Positions 16,094 through 24,020 of a stretch of 64,000 nt of DNA are shown here, one piece after another. The stretch lies in contig NZ_CP069358.1 of assembly GCF_016864375.1 (NCBI RefSeq), positions 1-64,000 of the forward strand, read 5' to 3'. The notes beneath the pieces are model-generated. The model was not told where the DNA came from. It did not search any database and saw only the letters and a program-made list of their open reading frames with translations. How positions within the stretch are numbered: the first letter of the stretch is position 1; every line of letters starts with the position of its first letter. The stretch comes from Microvirga sp. VF16. GTDB lineage: Bacteria > Pseudomonadota > Alphaproteobacteria > Rhizobiales > Beijerinckiaceae. Position numbers and translations under genes: made by a program.

Positions 16094-18094
16094 TCAGCCC
16101 GTCCCGCGTCCGGTGGCCTTACGGGGCCGACGTTGCGCAGCAGAAGATGATCTTCTCACCATTTGCAAGCTGAGCCGATCAAGCTTTGTCTCAAAGTCAT
16201 CAGGACGATCCGACGTTCCGCTCGACACGACATCACCGTCGTGTGCGTCCTGCAAAACGACCTCACTGCTTTGGCTGGCCATAGCCTGGGCCAGGAGAAA
16301 CCCTTCCAGAGTATAGAATTGCGGCATGCCGTCAGCCTTCAGCCGATCGTCTGACGACAGAGCCGCAAGGACAATGCGCGCCGGCCAATCGGCCTGCACC
16401 ACATCGGCGAGTTGGGGCACCGTTGAGACGTCGTGCCGCGGCATTGCGGGATCAGCCGTGCCCTCCACGAGCAGGGTCGCCGCCTTGCCGTGCAGCATCG
16501 AGAGGAGCCGCACGAGTCCATCACCGCGACGAAGCACAACGCCTGCACGACAGAACACCTGAGGCCGCGTGCCCGCCATCGCCTGCTGCGCCACGTGAGC
16601 CTCTGTGGTTCGGGTGCTGTAGCAGGACAGTCGTAGAGGCAACCCATAGCTGCGGCTCCACACTTGCGCCTTGGCCTCGAGGGCTGGCCACAGACGTGGA
16701 TCGAAGAGGCAAAGGTGGATGGCAAACGGTCTGTCATGCAATGTGAGTGACAGCGCCAGGACGGTGCGGTGCAGAGCCTCCAAATCCTGCTGGACGAACA
16801 CAACGATGTCGGCACTGACCTGTTCGGGTTCAGAACCCAGGTCCAGACGCTGCAGGAGGCCAGGCGCCGCATGACCACCGGCGGTCGCGAGGGGATGAAG
16901 GATTGTCGGGAGCGTCGCAGGATCCACCCATGCCATGGGGGCAAAGTCACGGGCCAATGCCGCATTCCGGGGATCGGCGGCATCGACCTCACGGATCCAG
17001 GCCGCATGTGACTGTCCCGCATAACTCCGTGACAGTTTCACGCAGCCCAGGTCCGCCTCTGGTGCGGGCGCTTTAACGATGACCTGCTGCTGCCACTGCG
17101 GGCCCTCGCCATCCACCTCGCGCGCCACGATGGTGATGGCCAGCGGCTCCTTCGCTCCGAATGCTTCGAGGCGCAGATCCCTTGCACCGACGATGGCGTC
17201 GGTGATGCGCAGGAAGATGGCGACTTCGCGTGATGGCAAGCGGACGGCGCGAATTACTTCAACTCCGGCGGCTTCCGAGGGCCTAACAACGTTTTGGCGG
17301 CACAGGCTGGCGGCCCACGCCCGCAGCTCCGGCGAGGGTTGTTCTATGCCCGCATGCAGGGCCTCGACCAGGTTGATCCCATTGGCTCCCGTATCGACCA
17401 GCGAGAGGGCATGCCGGGGCGATCGCTCGTTGAGGTGAAGCCGAACCAGGGTGTCGGCGAGCTCCAGATAAAGAAGCGATTCAGCTTCCCCGTCGAGCCA
17501 AAGAACCAGTCGGCCGTCGCCATGATGCAGCACCTGCCCCGCCACACGCTGCAACCCATGCGCCGTCACGGCGTAGGCACTCACCTGGCCTCCGTCGTGC
17601 TCCGCGTGAACATCAAGGATGCTGCCCTCGGGGAAGGCTTTGACGAGGGAGCCCGGTGCCTGCCAGGCACTGATAAAGGCGAGATAGCGCTCCAGGACGG
17701 GGGCGGGTCCGTTGGCTTGAGTGAACCGATTGGCCACCAGGCCGAGGGCGCGCCGGGTCTCAGGGTTATCCCAGCGGGCAAGCCGTGCCACGGCCCTGAC
17801 GACGGCACCCTCCCCGTCTTTGGAGGTCACGTGCAACTCGCATTCGGCGCCGTCACGCAGGTTGACGCTATCGAGCAGCAGAACTTCGAGGTGCTGCCCG
17901 GGCCGGAGCAGTTTCTTGCGCTCAAGGACAGTCGCGGCGACGCCAGCCACCCGAACATCAGCGATCGCGGCGTTCTCGAGCTGAGAACACCACGCGAAGG
18001 CCGCACTGCCCGACCACGGGATCACAAAAAGCGGAAGAGCTCCCGGCTCTTGCGAGACCGGAAGCTCCCCCTTGTCGTTAGGAATGACTGACAT
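16094..18094 (-). CDS. large protein with degenerate glycosyltransferase-like C-terminal half
   Basis: Protein of 666 residues with no close family I can name. Residues about 425-545 line up with the GT-A domain of the glycosyltransferase at 24021-25865. ADIVVFVQQD matches LSSIIIPFYG in position, FAIHLCLFDPRLWP matches FELILVVDDPRIWP, and QVFCRAGVVL takes the place of VVFLMNSDIMV. The metal-binding N-S-D of the active enzyme is therefore R-A-G here, which argues against catalysis. The N-terminal 420 residues are beta-rich and unrecognised, and the last 40 are basic and low in complexity. Its ATG shares one base with the RTX stop (TGATG), so the two are translationally coupled. A non-catalytic sugar-binding, chaperone or assembly role for the exported protein is possible, but that is inference. 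Confidence 0.75.
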   Translation of the reverse strand: MSVIPNDKGELPVSQEPGALPLFVIPWSGSAAFAWCSQLENAAIADVRVAGVAATVLERKKLLRPGQHLEVLLLDSVNLRDGAECELHVTSKDGEGAVVRAVARLARWDNPETRRALGLVANRFTQANGPAPVLERYLAFISAWQAPGSLVKAFPEGSILDVHAEHDGGQVSAYAVTAHGLQRVAGQVLHHGDGRLVLWLDGEAESLLYLELADTLVRLHLNERSPRHALSLVDTGANGINLVEALHAGIEQPSPELRAWAASLCRQNVVRPSEAAGVEVIRAVRLPSREVAIFLRITDAIVGARDLRLEAFGAKEPLAITIVAREVDGEGPQWQQQVIVKAPAPEADLGCVKLSRSYAGQSHAAWIREVDAADPRNAALARDFAPMAWVDPATLPTILHPLATAGGHAAPGLLQRLDLGSEPEQVSADIVVFVQQDLEALHRTVLALSLTLHDRPFAIHLCLFDPRLWPALEAKAQVWSRSYGLPLRLSCYSTRTTEAHVAQQAMAGTRPQVFCRAGVVLRRGDGLVRLLSMLHGKAATLLVEGTADPAMPRHDVSTVPQLADVVQADWPARIVLAALSSDDRLKADGMPQFYTLEGFLLAQAMASQSSEVVLQDAHDGDVVSSGTSDRPDDFETKLDRLSLQMVRRSSSAAQRRPRKATGRGTG

Positions 18095-19218
18095 CAGAAG
18101 TGGAAGAAGGAACCGTCAATGTCATTCGGATCGTAACCCACCAGCTTGAACTTGGTGCCGTCGCTCTTCACGGTGACGATCGTGTTACCATTGCCGTCGC
18201 CCTTGAACGAAAGGCTGCTGAGCTTGGTCGCGGCCGTGCCGGACAGGTCGATCACGTCCTCGCCGACCTTGAAGTCGGCAATCGTGTCGATGTCGTTCTT
18301 CGCACCGTTGTCGATCTCGAAGGTGTCACGACCCGCGCCGCCCAGAAGACGATCGGACCCGGCGCCGCCAAACAGCGTATCGTCGCCGTCGCCACCCAGC
18401 AGCGTATCGTTACCGGAACCACCGAAGAGCTGGTCGTCGCCGACCATGCCGCTCAGGGAGTCATTGCCGCTGTCGCCGTAAAGACGATCATTGCCGGCGT
18501 CACCAAAGAGACGATCATTGCCGCTGCCGCCATACAGCCGATCAGCATCATCACCACCCCAGAGGCTGTCATTGCCGTCCTCGCCGTAGAGACGGTCGCT
18601 GCCGGCATCGCCGTAGAGGCGATCGTTGTCCTTGCCGCCATACAGCCGGTCGGCGTCATCGCCGCCGTAGATGGTGTCACGGCCCGCATCACCCTTCAGC
18701 AGGTCGTTGCCCGTGCCGCCCTTCAGCAGATCGGCGTCATCGCCACCATACAGGGAGTCGTTGCCCGCATCGCCAAACAGGCTGTCGCGCCCATCCTCGC
18801 CGAAGATCGAGTCCCGTCCTTCGCCGCCCGCCGCAACGTCATTGCCGCGACCCGCTTTGATGGCGTTGTTGCCATCATTGCCGGCAATCACGTCGCCCAA
18901 GGTGCTGCCCGTGACCTTGGCATTGGACTCGCCGGTCAGCACCACGCCACGGAAGCCCGTGCCGCTGATGTTGATCGAGCTGCCGGTTTGGACCGTATCA
19001 AAGCCCTTAGGCGCGCCCTTCAGCTGCGCGAGCTTGTCGCCGCTGCCGAGAATCACGTAGTCGGACGCACTGGTTCCCTTGACGATCGACTTGGACGGGT
19101 CACTGAAATCCCGCTCTCGCACCGTGTCGTCGCGGAGATTGCGCGGAATAGCTTTTAGAAAATAACTATACGCATCCGGCGAGACGTTGCCGTCCCACAC
19201 GCTTCCCATACTTGCCAT
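18094..19218 (-). CDS. RTX calcium-binding protein, likely type I secretion substrate
   Basis: Protein of 374 residues dominated by about 20 glycine-aspartate nonapeptides (GGxGxDxLx type) between residues 113 and 300. These repeats form calcium-binding beta rolls that fold after export. The N-terminal 110 residues have no recognised enzyme domain. The C-terminus after the repeats (about 300-374) ends in the hydrophobic DGSFFHF, fitting an uncleaved type I secretion signal. I chose ATG 19218 because GGGGG lies upstream; a TTG four codons earlier is less likely. Being first in an operon with its exporter strongly suggests it is the cargo. Likely role: surface or matrix protein, not a toxin, as no lytic domain is seen. 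Paired palindromes lie 62-99 bases upstream. Confidence 0.93.
   Translation of the reverse strand: MASMGSVWDGNVSPDAYSYFLKAIPRNLRDDTVRERDFSDPSKSIVKGTSASDYVILGSGDKLAQLKGAPKGFDTVQTGSSINISGTGFRGVVLTGESNAKVTGSTLGDVIAGNDGNNAIKAGRGNDVAAGGEGRDSIFGEDGRDSLFGDAGNDSLYGGDDADLLKGGTGNDLLKGDAGRDTIYGGDDADRLYGGKDNDRLYGDAGSDRLYGEDGNDSLWGGDDADRLYGGSGNDRLFGDAGNDRLYGDSGNDSLSGMVGDDQLFGGSGNDTLLGGDGDDTLFGGAGSDRLLGGAGRDTFEIDNGAKNDIDTIADFKVGEDVIDLSGTAATKLSSLSFKGDGNGNTIVTVKSDGTKFKLVGYDPNDIDGSFFHF
18319..18882 (-). repeat. DNA encoding about 20 RTX nonapeptide repeats
   Basis: Tandem 27-base units inside the RTX gene. Some groups repeat almost exactly at protein level, notably GGDDADRLYG and GDAGNDRLYG, which suggests recent duplication or gene conversion within the array. 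It is coding, not a CRISPR or non-coding satellite. Confidence 0.9.
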
Positions 19219-19279
19219 CAATACCCCCAAAGTGAGCGGTTCTCGCCCGTTCTGGTCGCTTCCCCAAAGATTAGCCTAA

Positions 19280-19317
19280 TACCTCGTAAGGTACCTTTCG
19301 CTATATCTCGTAAGGTA
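19280..19317. promoter_or_regulatory. paired palindromes upstream of the RTX secretion operon
   Basis: TACCTCGTAAGGTA (19280-19293) and TATCTCGTAAGGTA (19304-19317) are two copies of a 14-base palindrome with the form TAYCY-N4-RGRTA, 24 bases apart. They lie 62-99 bases before the RTX start codon. A similar pair precedes the Hint-domain gene at 37.5 kb. The layout looks like a double operator for a dimeric regulator. The rest of the 19219-19548 gap holds no gene. Confidence 0.55.
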
Positions 19318-19548
19318 AACAGAGTCTGTAACAGATTCATCACAAGTCAGATTTATTTTCCTCCGACGGGTTAATTATTTCTGGTCCGGAGGTTCTATCC
19401 CCAAGCACAGATCCCCCTTCGCTCCGGGTCCAGCCGCAGCGCTCCCGCCAACTGAGGTCAATCAGCCGACGGCGCAGAGCCAGCGGCCAGGCCATCGGAT
19501 GTGCAGGTGCCGCGATGATGGCCTGGTCGCCGTCATGAGGCGTCCCTG

Positions 19549-20430
19549 TCAGAGTTCGTGCGACTGAAGTTGCGCCAGCAGCATCCGCCCATGCTTCGTC
19601 TTGGACAACTTGGTCGCCACCTCCTCGAAGCTCCAGCGGTCGATCCAGCCCTGCCGGTAGGCAATCTCCTCGGGCGAGGCAATCAACTGGCCCTGACGGG
19701 ACTGCAGCACGCGTACGAACTCTCCCGCCTCAAGGAGCGACTCGTGGGTCCCAGCATCAAGCCACGTGTAACCACGGCCGAGGCGCTCGACATAGAGGTT
19801 ACCCTGCTTGAGATAGACATTGTTGAGATCGGTGATTTCCAGCTCGCCACGGGGTGAGGGCTTGATGCTCTTGGCGATCTCGACCGCCTGCTCGTCGTAG
19901 AAGTACAGTCCGATCACTGCCCAGTGCGATTGCGGGACCGCTGGCTTCTCCTCGATGGAGGTGGCCCGGCCGTCCTGGTCGAAGGCGACGATGCCATAGC
20001 GCTCCGGATCCTCGACGCGGTACCCGAAGACGGTGGCACCTTCCCGCCGTTGGTCGGCCTGCTGCAGGACCTCCGTCAGGCCATGGCCGTAGATGAGGTT
20101 GTCGCCGAGAACCAGGCACGACGGATGGCCGCGCACGAAGTCTTCGCCGATGATGAAGGCCTGTGCCAGACCGTCCGGGCTCGGCTGCACCGCATATTCG
20201 AGGCGAACACCCCACTGGCGGCCGGTGCCCAGAAGCTTCTTGAACGACGCTTGGTCTTCAGGCGTCGTGATGATCAGAATGTCCTTGATCCCCGCCAGCA
20301 TCAGCGAGGTCAGCGGGTAATAGATCATCGGCTTGTCGTAGATCGCCAACAGCTGCTTCGAGGTCGACAGCGTCAGCGGATGCAGGCGCGTGCCGGAGCC
20401 GCCTGCGAGAATAATGCCTTTTCGGTTCAT
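19549..20430 (-). CDS. rmlA: glucose-1-phosphate thymidylyltransferase
   Basis: First step of dTDP-L-rhamnose synthesis: dTTP plus glucose-1-phosphate gives dTDP-glucose. At 293 residues it has the family's normal length. The nucleotidyltransferase signature GGSGTRLHPLT is near residue 8, KQLLAIYDKPMIYYPL follows, and the GDNLIYG metal-binding segment is near 110. ATG 20430 is preceded by GGAGAGGGG; an earlier in-frame start would overlap rmlB. It is the last gene of rmlCBA. After it comes the separate promoter region of the RTX operon. Confidence 0.97.
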   Translation of the reverse strand: MNRKGIILAGGSGTRLHPLTLSTSKQLLAIYDKPMIYYPLTSLMLAGIKDILIITTPEDQASFKKLLGTGRQWGVRLEYAVQPSPDGLAQAFIIGEDFVRGHPSCLVLGDNLIYGHGLTEVLQQADQRREGATVFGYRVEDPERYGIVAFDQDGRATSIEEKPAVPQSHWAVIGLYFYDEQAVEIAKSIKPSPRGELEITDLNNVYLKQGNLYVERLGRGYTWLDAGTHESLLEAGEFVRVLQSRQGQLIASPEEIAYRQGWIDRWSFEEVATKLSKTKHGRMLLAQLQSHEL

Positions 20431-20477
20431 GCCCCTCTCCTGTCGTCTGTCCTTTCTGAAGTGCTGGCCACAGTCGC

Positions 20478-21554
20478 TCACGCGGCCGCGCCCAGGCGCT
20501 CGCCGCGGTACACGCCGGAGCGGATGCGCTCCCACCAGGGACGGTTCTCCAGATACCAGCGCACGGTCTTGGCGAGACCCGTCTCGAAGGTCTCCTGCGG
20601 CACCCAGCCGAGCTCCCGGCCGATCTTGGTCGGATCGATGGCATAGCGCTGGTCGTGCCCGGGCCGGTCGCGCACGAAGGTGATCAGGTTCCGGCGCGGG
20701 CCGATCCGCTCATCCGGCGTGATCTCGTCGAGGATCGTGCAGATCGCCTGAACCACCTCCAGGTTGGTCTTCTCGTTGTGGCCGCCCACATTGTAGCTTT
20801 CGCCAACCTCGCCTTCGAGGGCGATCAGGGCGAGCGCCCGGGCATGATCCTCCACATAGAGCCAATCACGCACATTCGAGCCGTCGCCATAGACCGGCAG
20901 GGACTTGCCCTCGAGCGCGTTGAGGATGATCAGCGGGATCAGCTTTTCTGGGAAGTGGTAGGGTCCGTAGTTGTTCGAGCAGTTGCTCACCACCGTCGGC
21001 AGACCGAAGGTATGATGCCAGGCCCGCACCAAGTGATCGGAGGCTGCCTTGGAAGCGGAATACGGTGAGCGCGGATCGTAAGCGGTGGCTTCCGTGAAGT
21101 AGCCTTCAGCCCCCAGGGAGCCGAACACCTCGTCGGTGGAGATGTGGTGGAAACGGAAGGCCTCCTTCTCCGCACCCGACAGGCTCTGCCAATGGGCCAG
21201 GGCCGCCTGCAGCAGGGTGTAGGTGCCGACCACATTGGTCTGGATGAACTCGCCCGGGCCGTCGATGGAGCGATCGACATGGCTCTCGGCCGCCAGATGC
21301 ATGACGATGTCGGGCCGGAAGGAGGCGAAGACCTCCCGCATCTTGGGCGCATCGAGGATATCGGCTTGGACAAAGCTGTAGCGGGGATTGTTGGCAACTG
21401 GCTGGAGCGAGTCGAGGTTGCCTGCGTAAGTCAGCTTGTCGAGGACGAGCACCTGATGCTCTGTCTCATTGATCAGATGACGGGCGACGGCCGAGCCGAT
21501 GAAGCCGGCGCCGCCTGTGACCAGGATGCGCTTGGAGATTGAGGGGAGAGACAT
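20478..21554 (-). CDS. rmlB: dTDP-glucose 4,6-dehydratase
   Basis: Second step of the rhamnose pathway: dTDP-glucose to dTDP-4-keto-6-deoxyglucose. Extended SDR fold of 358 residues. It has the NAD motif TGGAGFIG near residue 11, AAESHVDRSI, the catalytic triad region STDEVFG (Thr-Asp-Glu), and YSASKAASD with the catalytic Tyr and Lys. ATG 21554 follows AAGGA and lies 22 bases after rmlC. The intact dehydratase contrasts with the doubtful rmlD at 8.7-10.1 kb. Confidence 0.97.
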   Translation of the reverse strand: MSLPSISKRILVTGGAGFIGSAVARHLINETEHQVLVLDKLTYAGNLDSLQPVANNPRYSFVQADILDAPKMREVFASFRPDIVMHLAAESHVDRSIDGPGEFIQTNVVGTYTLLQAALAHWQSLSGAEKEAFRFHHISTDEVFGSLGAEGYFTEATAYDPRSPYSASKAASDHLVRAWHHTFGLPTVVSNCSNNYGPYHFPEKLIPLIILNALEGKSLPVYGDGSNVRDWLYVEDHARALALIALEGEVGESYNVGGHNEKTNLEVVQAICTILDEITPDERIGPRRNLITFVRDRPGHDQRYAIDPTKIGRELGWVPQETFETGLAKTVRWYLENRPWWERIRSGVYRGERLGAAA

Positions 21555-21576
21555 TGGGAAATCCTTGGAGGATTGA

Positions 21577-22164
21577 TTACACCGGCGCCTGGGCCGTCTG
21601 GTAGCGGAAGGGTGAGATGAAGTCGGCGAAGCCCGGCAGCGTCTTGTCCTTGTCGGAGAGGATCGCCTCCTCTGGCGCAATCGGCCAGGTGATCCCGATC
21701 ATCGGATCGTTCCAGGCCAGCCCCGCATCACACTCCGGTGCGTAGAAGCCGTCGGCCTTGTAGGCAACCTCCGTGTCCGGCTCCAGGGTGCAGTAGCCAT
21801 GGGCGAAGCCGCGCGGCAGGAAGAGCTGCTCGCCGCCCTCAGCGGTGAGGGTCTCGCCAACCCAGTGACCGTAGGTGGGGGAGCCGACGCGCAGGTCGAC
21901 GGCGACATCGAAGATGCTGCCGCGCAGAACCCTGATCAGCTTCGCCTGAGGCTCTGGCGGGCGCTGAAAGTGCAGGCCGCGCAGGGTGCCTCTCTGGGCG
22001 GAGAAGGCCTGATTGTCCTGCACAAACACCGTCCCACCGAGCAGGTCCGAGAAGGCGCGCGTGCTGTAGGTCTCGGAGAACCAGCCCCGTGCGTCGCCGA
22101 AGCGCCGCGGGACAAAACAGATCACGTCAGGAATATCCGTCAGGCGAACCGTCAAATTAGACAT
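21577..22164 (-). CDS. rmlC: dTDP-4-dehydrorhamnose 3,5-epimerase
   Basis: Third step of the pathway: epimerises C3 and C5 of dTDP-4-keto-6-deoxyglucose. Cupin fold of 195 residues. The hallmark segments are DARGWFSETY, LRGLHFQ with the catalytic His, KLIRVLRGSIFDVAVDLR and FLPRGFAHGYC. It starts the rmlCBA run, with about 150 bases to the small gene upstream. That gap is enough for its own promoter, though co-transcription with the glycosyltransferases upstream is also possible. Confidence 0.97.
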   Translation of the reverse strand: MSNLTVRLTDIPDVICFVPRRFGDARGWFSETYSTRAFSDLLGGTVFVQDNQAFSAQRGTLRGLHFQRPPEPQAKLIRVLRGSIFDVAVDLRVGSPTYGHWVGETLTAEGGEQLFLPRGFAHGYCTLEPDTEVAYKADGFYAPECDAGLAWNDPMIGITWPIAPEEAILSDKDKTLPGFADFISPFRYQTAQAPV

Positions 22165-22310
22165 TGGCGAACTCAGTAAAAAATATGCATCGTCTCATTG
22201 AGATTGAAGCGCTTCCGCGCACGCATCCTGATGCGAGGGCAGAGCCGCGAGGGCGCCACCCTTTCCGGATTTTGGCGGGCTGAGCCTAGTCCGTCGCTCC
22301 CCTGCGGGTC

Positions 22311-22592
22311 TTACTGCTTCGCGGCCTCGATCATCGCGTCCAGCGTATCCCGCAGCTGCCGCGCAAAGCGAACATCAAACCGCAGCCGGGCTGCAATCAC
22401 ATGCTGGGTTTCCACGCCACCGCCTGGCAAGGGCTCTTGATGCCAGGTGCCGAGCACGAGATTCGAGACCGGACCGGGCGACACGGCCAGAACTGTATCG
22501 ACGAACACGATCGGGGCATTCTGCGGATCAAGGATTTCAGGCGCGTCAGCGACGTTCTTCGGAGCGCCTCTAAAGCGGACGTCTTGGACCAT
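22311..22592 (-). CDS. small hypothetical protein (93 aa)
   Basis: A compact soluble protein with VFVDTVLAVSPGPVSNLVLGTW in the middle and a helical end (RLRFDVRFARQLRDTLDAMIEAAKQ). Its size and strand-then-helix layout recall DUF3467-like proteins, but the match is too weak to assign. It starts 32 bases after the GT4 gene on the same strand and precedes rmlC, so it probably belongs to this transcription unit. Confidence 0.6.
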   Translation of the reverse strand: MVQDVRFRGAPKNVADAPEILDPQNAPIVFVDTVLAVSPGPVSNLVLGTWHQEPLPGGGVETQHVIAARLRFDVRFARQLRDTLDAMIEAAKQ

Positions 22593-22624
22593 AAGCCAAA
22601 TTCCTAACGTGGAGGGGTATTAAG

Positions 22625-23947
22625 TTAACGACCGGCTGAGCCCGTGGCCCGCAGCCAGCCCGAGGGCTGGTGCAAGTTGGTATAGAGGGCCTGATGGCGA
22701 GCGAAGTGGATGTCGTCGGCGCTGGACCGTGACTGGGCGAGATCGTTGAGACGCTGGGGGCTGGGTTTGATGCGCTGGCGGACGATCTTGCGCATCAGTT
22801 CGGCGAGTGCGCCTGGGCTGCGCGCCGGGAACAGCAGATCGGTGCTGCTGTCGATCTTTTCTACCATGCCGCCGATGTTTGCACAGATCAGAGGCCGCCC
22901 AGCAATGCGGGCCTCCTGAATGACCACTGGAGAGTTCTCCCACCAAATCGATGGCATGATGATCCAGTCGCAGACCGACATGAGATCACTGACATCCTCG
23001 TTGCGGTAGCTGCCCATCTGGCGCACGACGTCCTTGGTGTCCGCCAGAAGCTCATCCACCCGCTTCCCGAATTCGGTGTCCCGGTAATGCTTGTTCTCCC
23101 CGTGGATCCGGATCTCGATGGATTGACGGATCTCCTCCGGCAGCGACGCAGCCGCCTGCAGGAGGAGATCGATGCCCTTGAACGGATTGATCTGGCCGAA
23201 ATAGCCGAAGACGACCCGCTGATGTGCTTCATCGTCGGACGCCTCGCTGATCTCGTCGGGCGCCTCGGCTAGGCGGGCCTGTCCGCGGGCCAGAACCCCG
23301 GCGTCGAGCAGGTTCTCGATGACGTGAATCCTCTCGGCCGGTACTCCCCAGGCGACATAGCGGTCTTTGAGAAACTCGCTCGGGGCGATGAACTCGTCGA
23401 TGTGGTCGAACATCGTCTTCAGGATCGTGTTGCGCACAAAGAACTTGCCCGCGCTGGTGGCCGGGAAGCACAGACCGCATTCGGCGGGCGATGCCGCGTA
23501 GCACAGGCGGCCGTCGACCTTCACCATCTGGCCGTAGTTGGAGCAGATGGCTGCGTACTCGTGGGCTGTGAAGACCACCTTGACGCCGGCCTGCTGGAAG
23601 AGCTCGAAGATCTCGACGCCCCAGAGCAGGAAGTGGTGGATGTGCACGACGTCAGGTTTGATCGAGCCCACCAGCTCGTCCACGAGTTGCTTGAGTACGT
23701 CATAGCCGAAGCTCTGGAACGTGAAGCCGTCGACCGGCGGAGGCGCCACCAGGATCTCGTCCGGGCGGCCCCGGAAGCTGCCGAGATTGGCACTGTGCCC
23801 GATCGCCTGATGCTCAGCCCGGGCAACGAACACAACCTCATCGATGGTGGCGTCCTGCTTCAGCCGCTGAAACAGCGAATAGGCGGCCCGCTCTGCGCCG
23901 CCGGCGCTCAGCTCGGGATGCCCGTGCGAGAGAATGATCATCCGCAT
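22625..23947 (-). CDS. GT4-family glycosyltransferase
   Basis: GT-B glycosyltransferase of 440 residues. The N-terminal domain starts MRMIILSHGHPELSAGGAE, whose glycine turn is typical of family 4, and has DVVHIHHFLLWG near residue 100. The donor domain has VFGYFGQINPFKGIDLLLQAA, the conserved SIWWENSPVVIQEA motif with the E-x7-E pattern in modified form, and GRPLICANIGGM. Four cysteines in the AAICSNYG to GLCFPA segment fit the zinc-like insert seen in some cell-wall enzymes. Sugar and acceptor unknown; proximity to rmlCBA makes a rhamnosyltransferase plausible. Confidence 0.92.
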   Translation of the reverse strand: MRMIILSHGHPELSAGGAERAAYSLFQRLKQDATIDEVVFVARAEHQAIGHSANLGSFRGRPDEILVAPPPVDGFTFQSFGYDVLKQLVDELVGSIKPDVVHIHHFLLWGVEIFELFQQAGVKVVFTAHEYAAICSNYGQMVKVDGRLCYAASPAECGLCFPATSAGKFFVRNTILKTMFDHIDEFIAPSEFLKDRYVAWGVPAERIHVIENLLDAGVLARGQARLAEAPDEISEASDDEAHQRVVFGYFGQINPFKGIDLLLQAAASLPEEIRQSIEIRIHGENKHYRDTEFGKRVDELLADTKDVVRQMGSYRNEDVSDLMSVCDWIIMPSIWWENSPVVIQEARIAGRPLICANIGGMVEKIDSSTDLLFPARSPGALAELMRKIVRQRIKPSPQRLNDLAQSRSSADDIHFARHQALYTNLHQPSGWLRATGSAGR

Positions 23948-24020
23948 GGTGGTGGTCTCAATTCCTGATGGGGCCGGGTGTTCGGGGCTGCAGTGGTTGG
24001 CCCCGCAATTGGCGGGCGCC

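Noticed and set aside
18319..18882. Regular tandem repeats considered as a CRISPR array
   Set aside because: The 27-base units are in frame, encode RTX nonapeptides and have no spacers.
18100..19158. Long plus-strand frame opposite the RTX gene with valine-alanine-isoleucine repeats
   Set aside because: It only mirrors the 27-base RTX repeats in the antisense direction.
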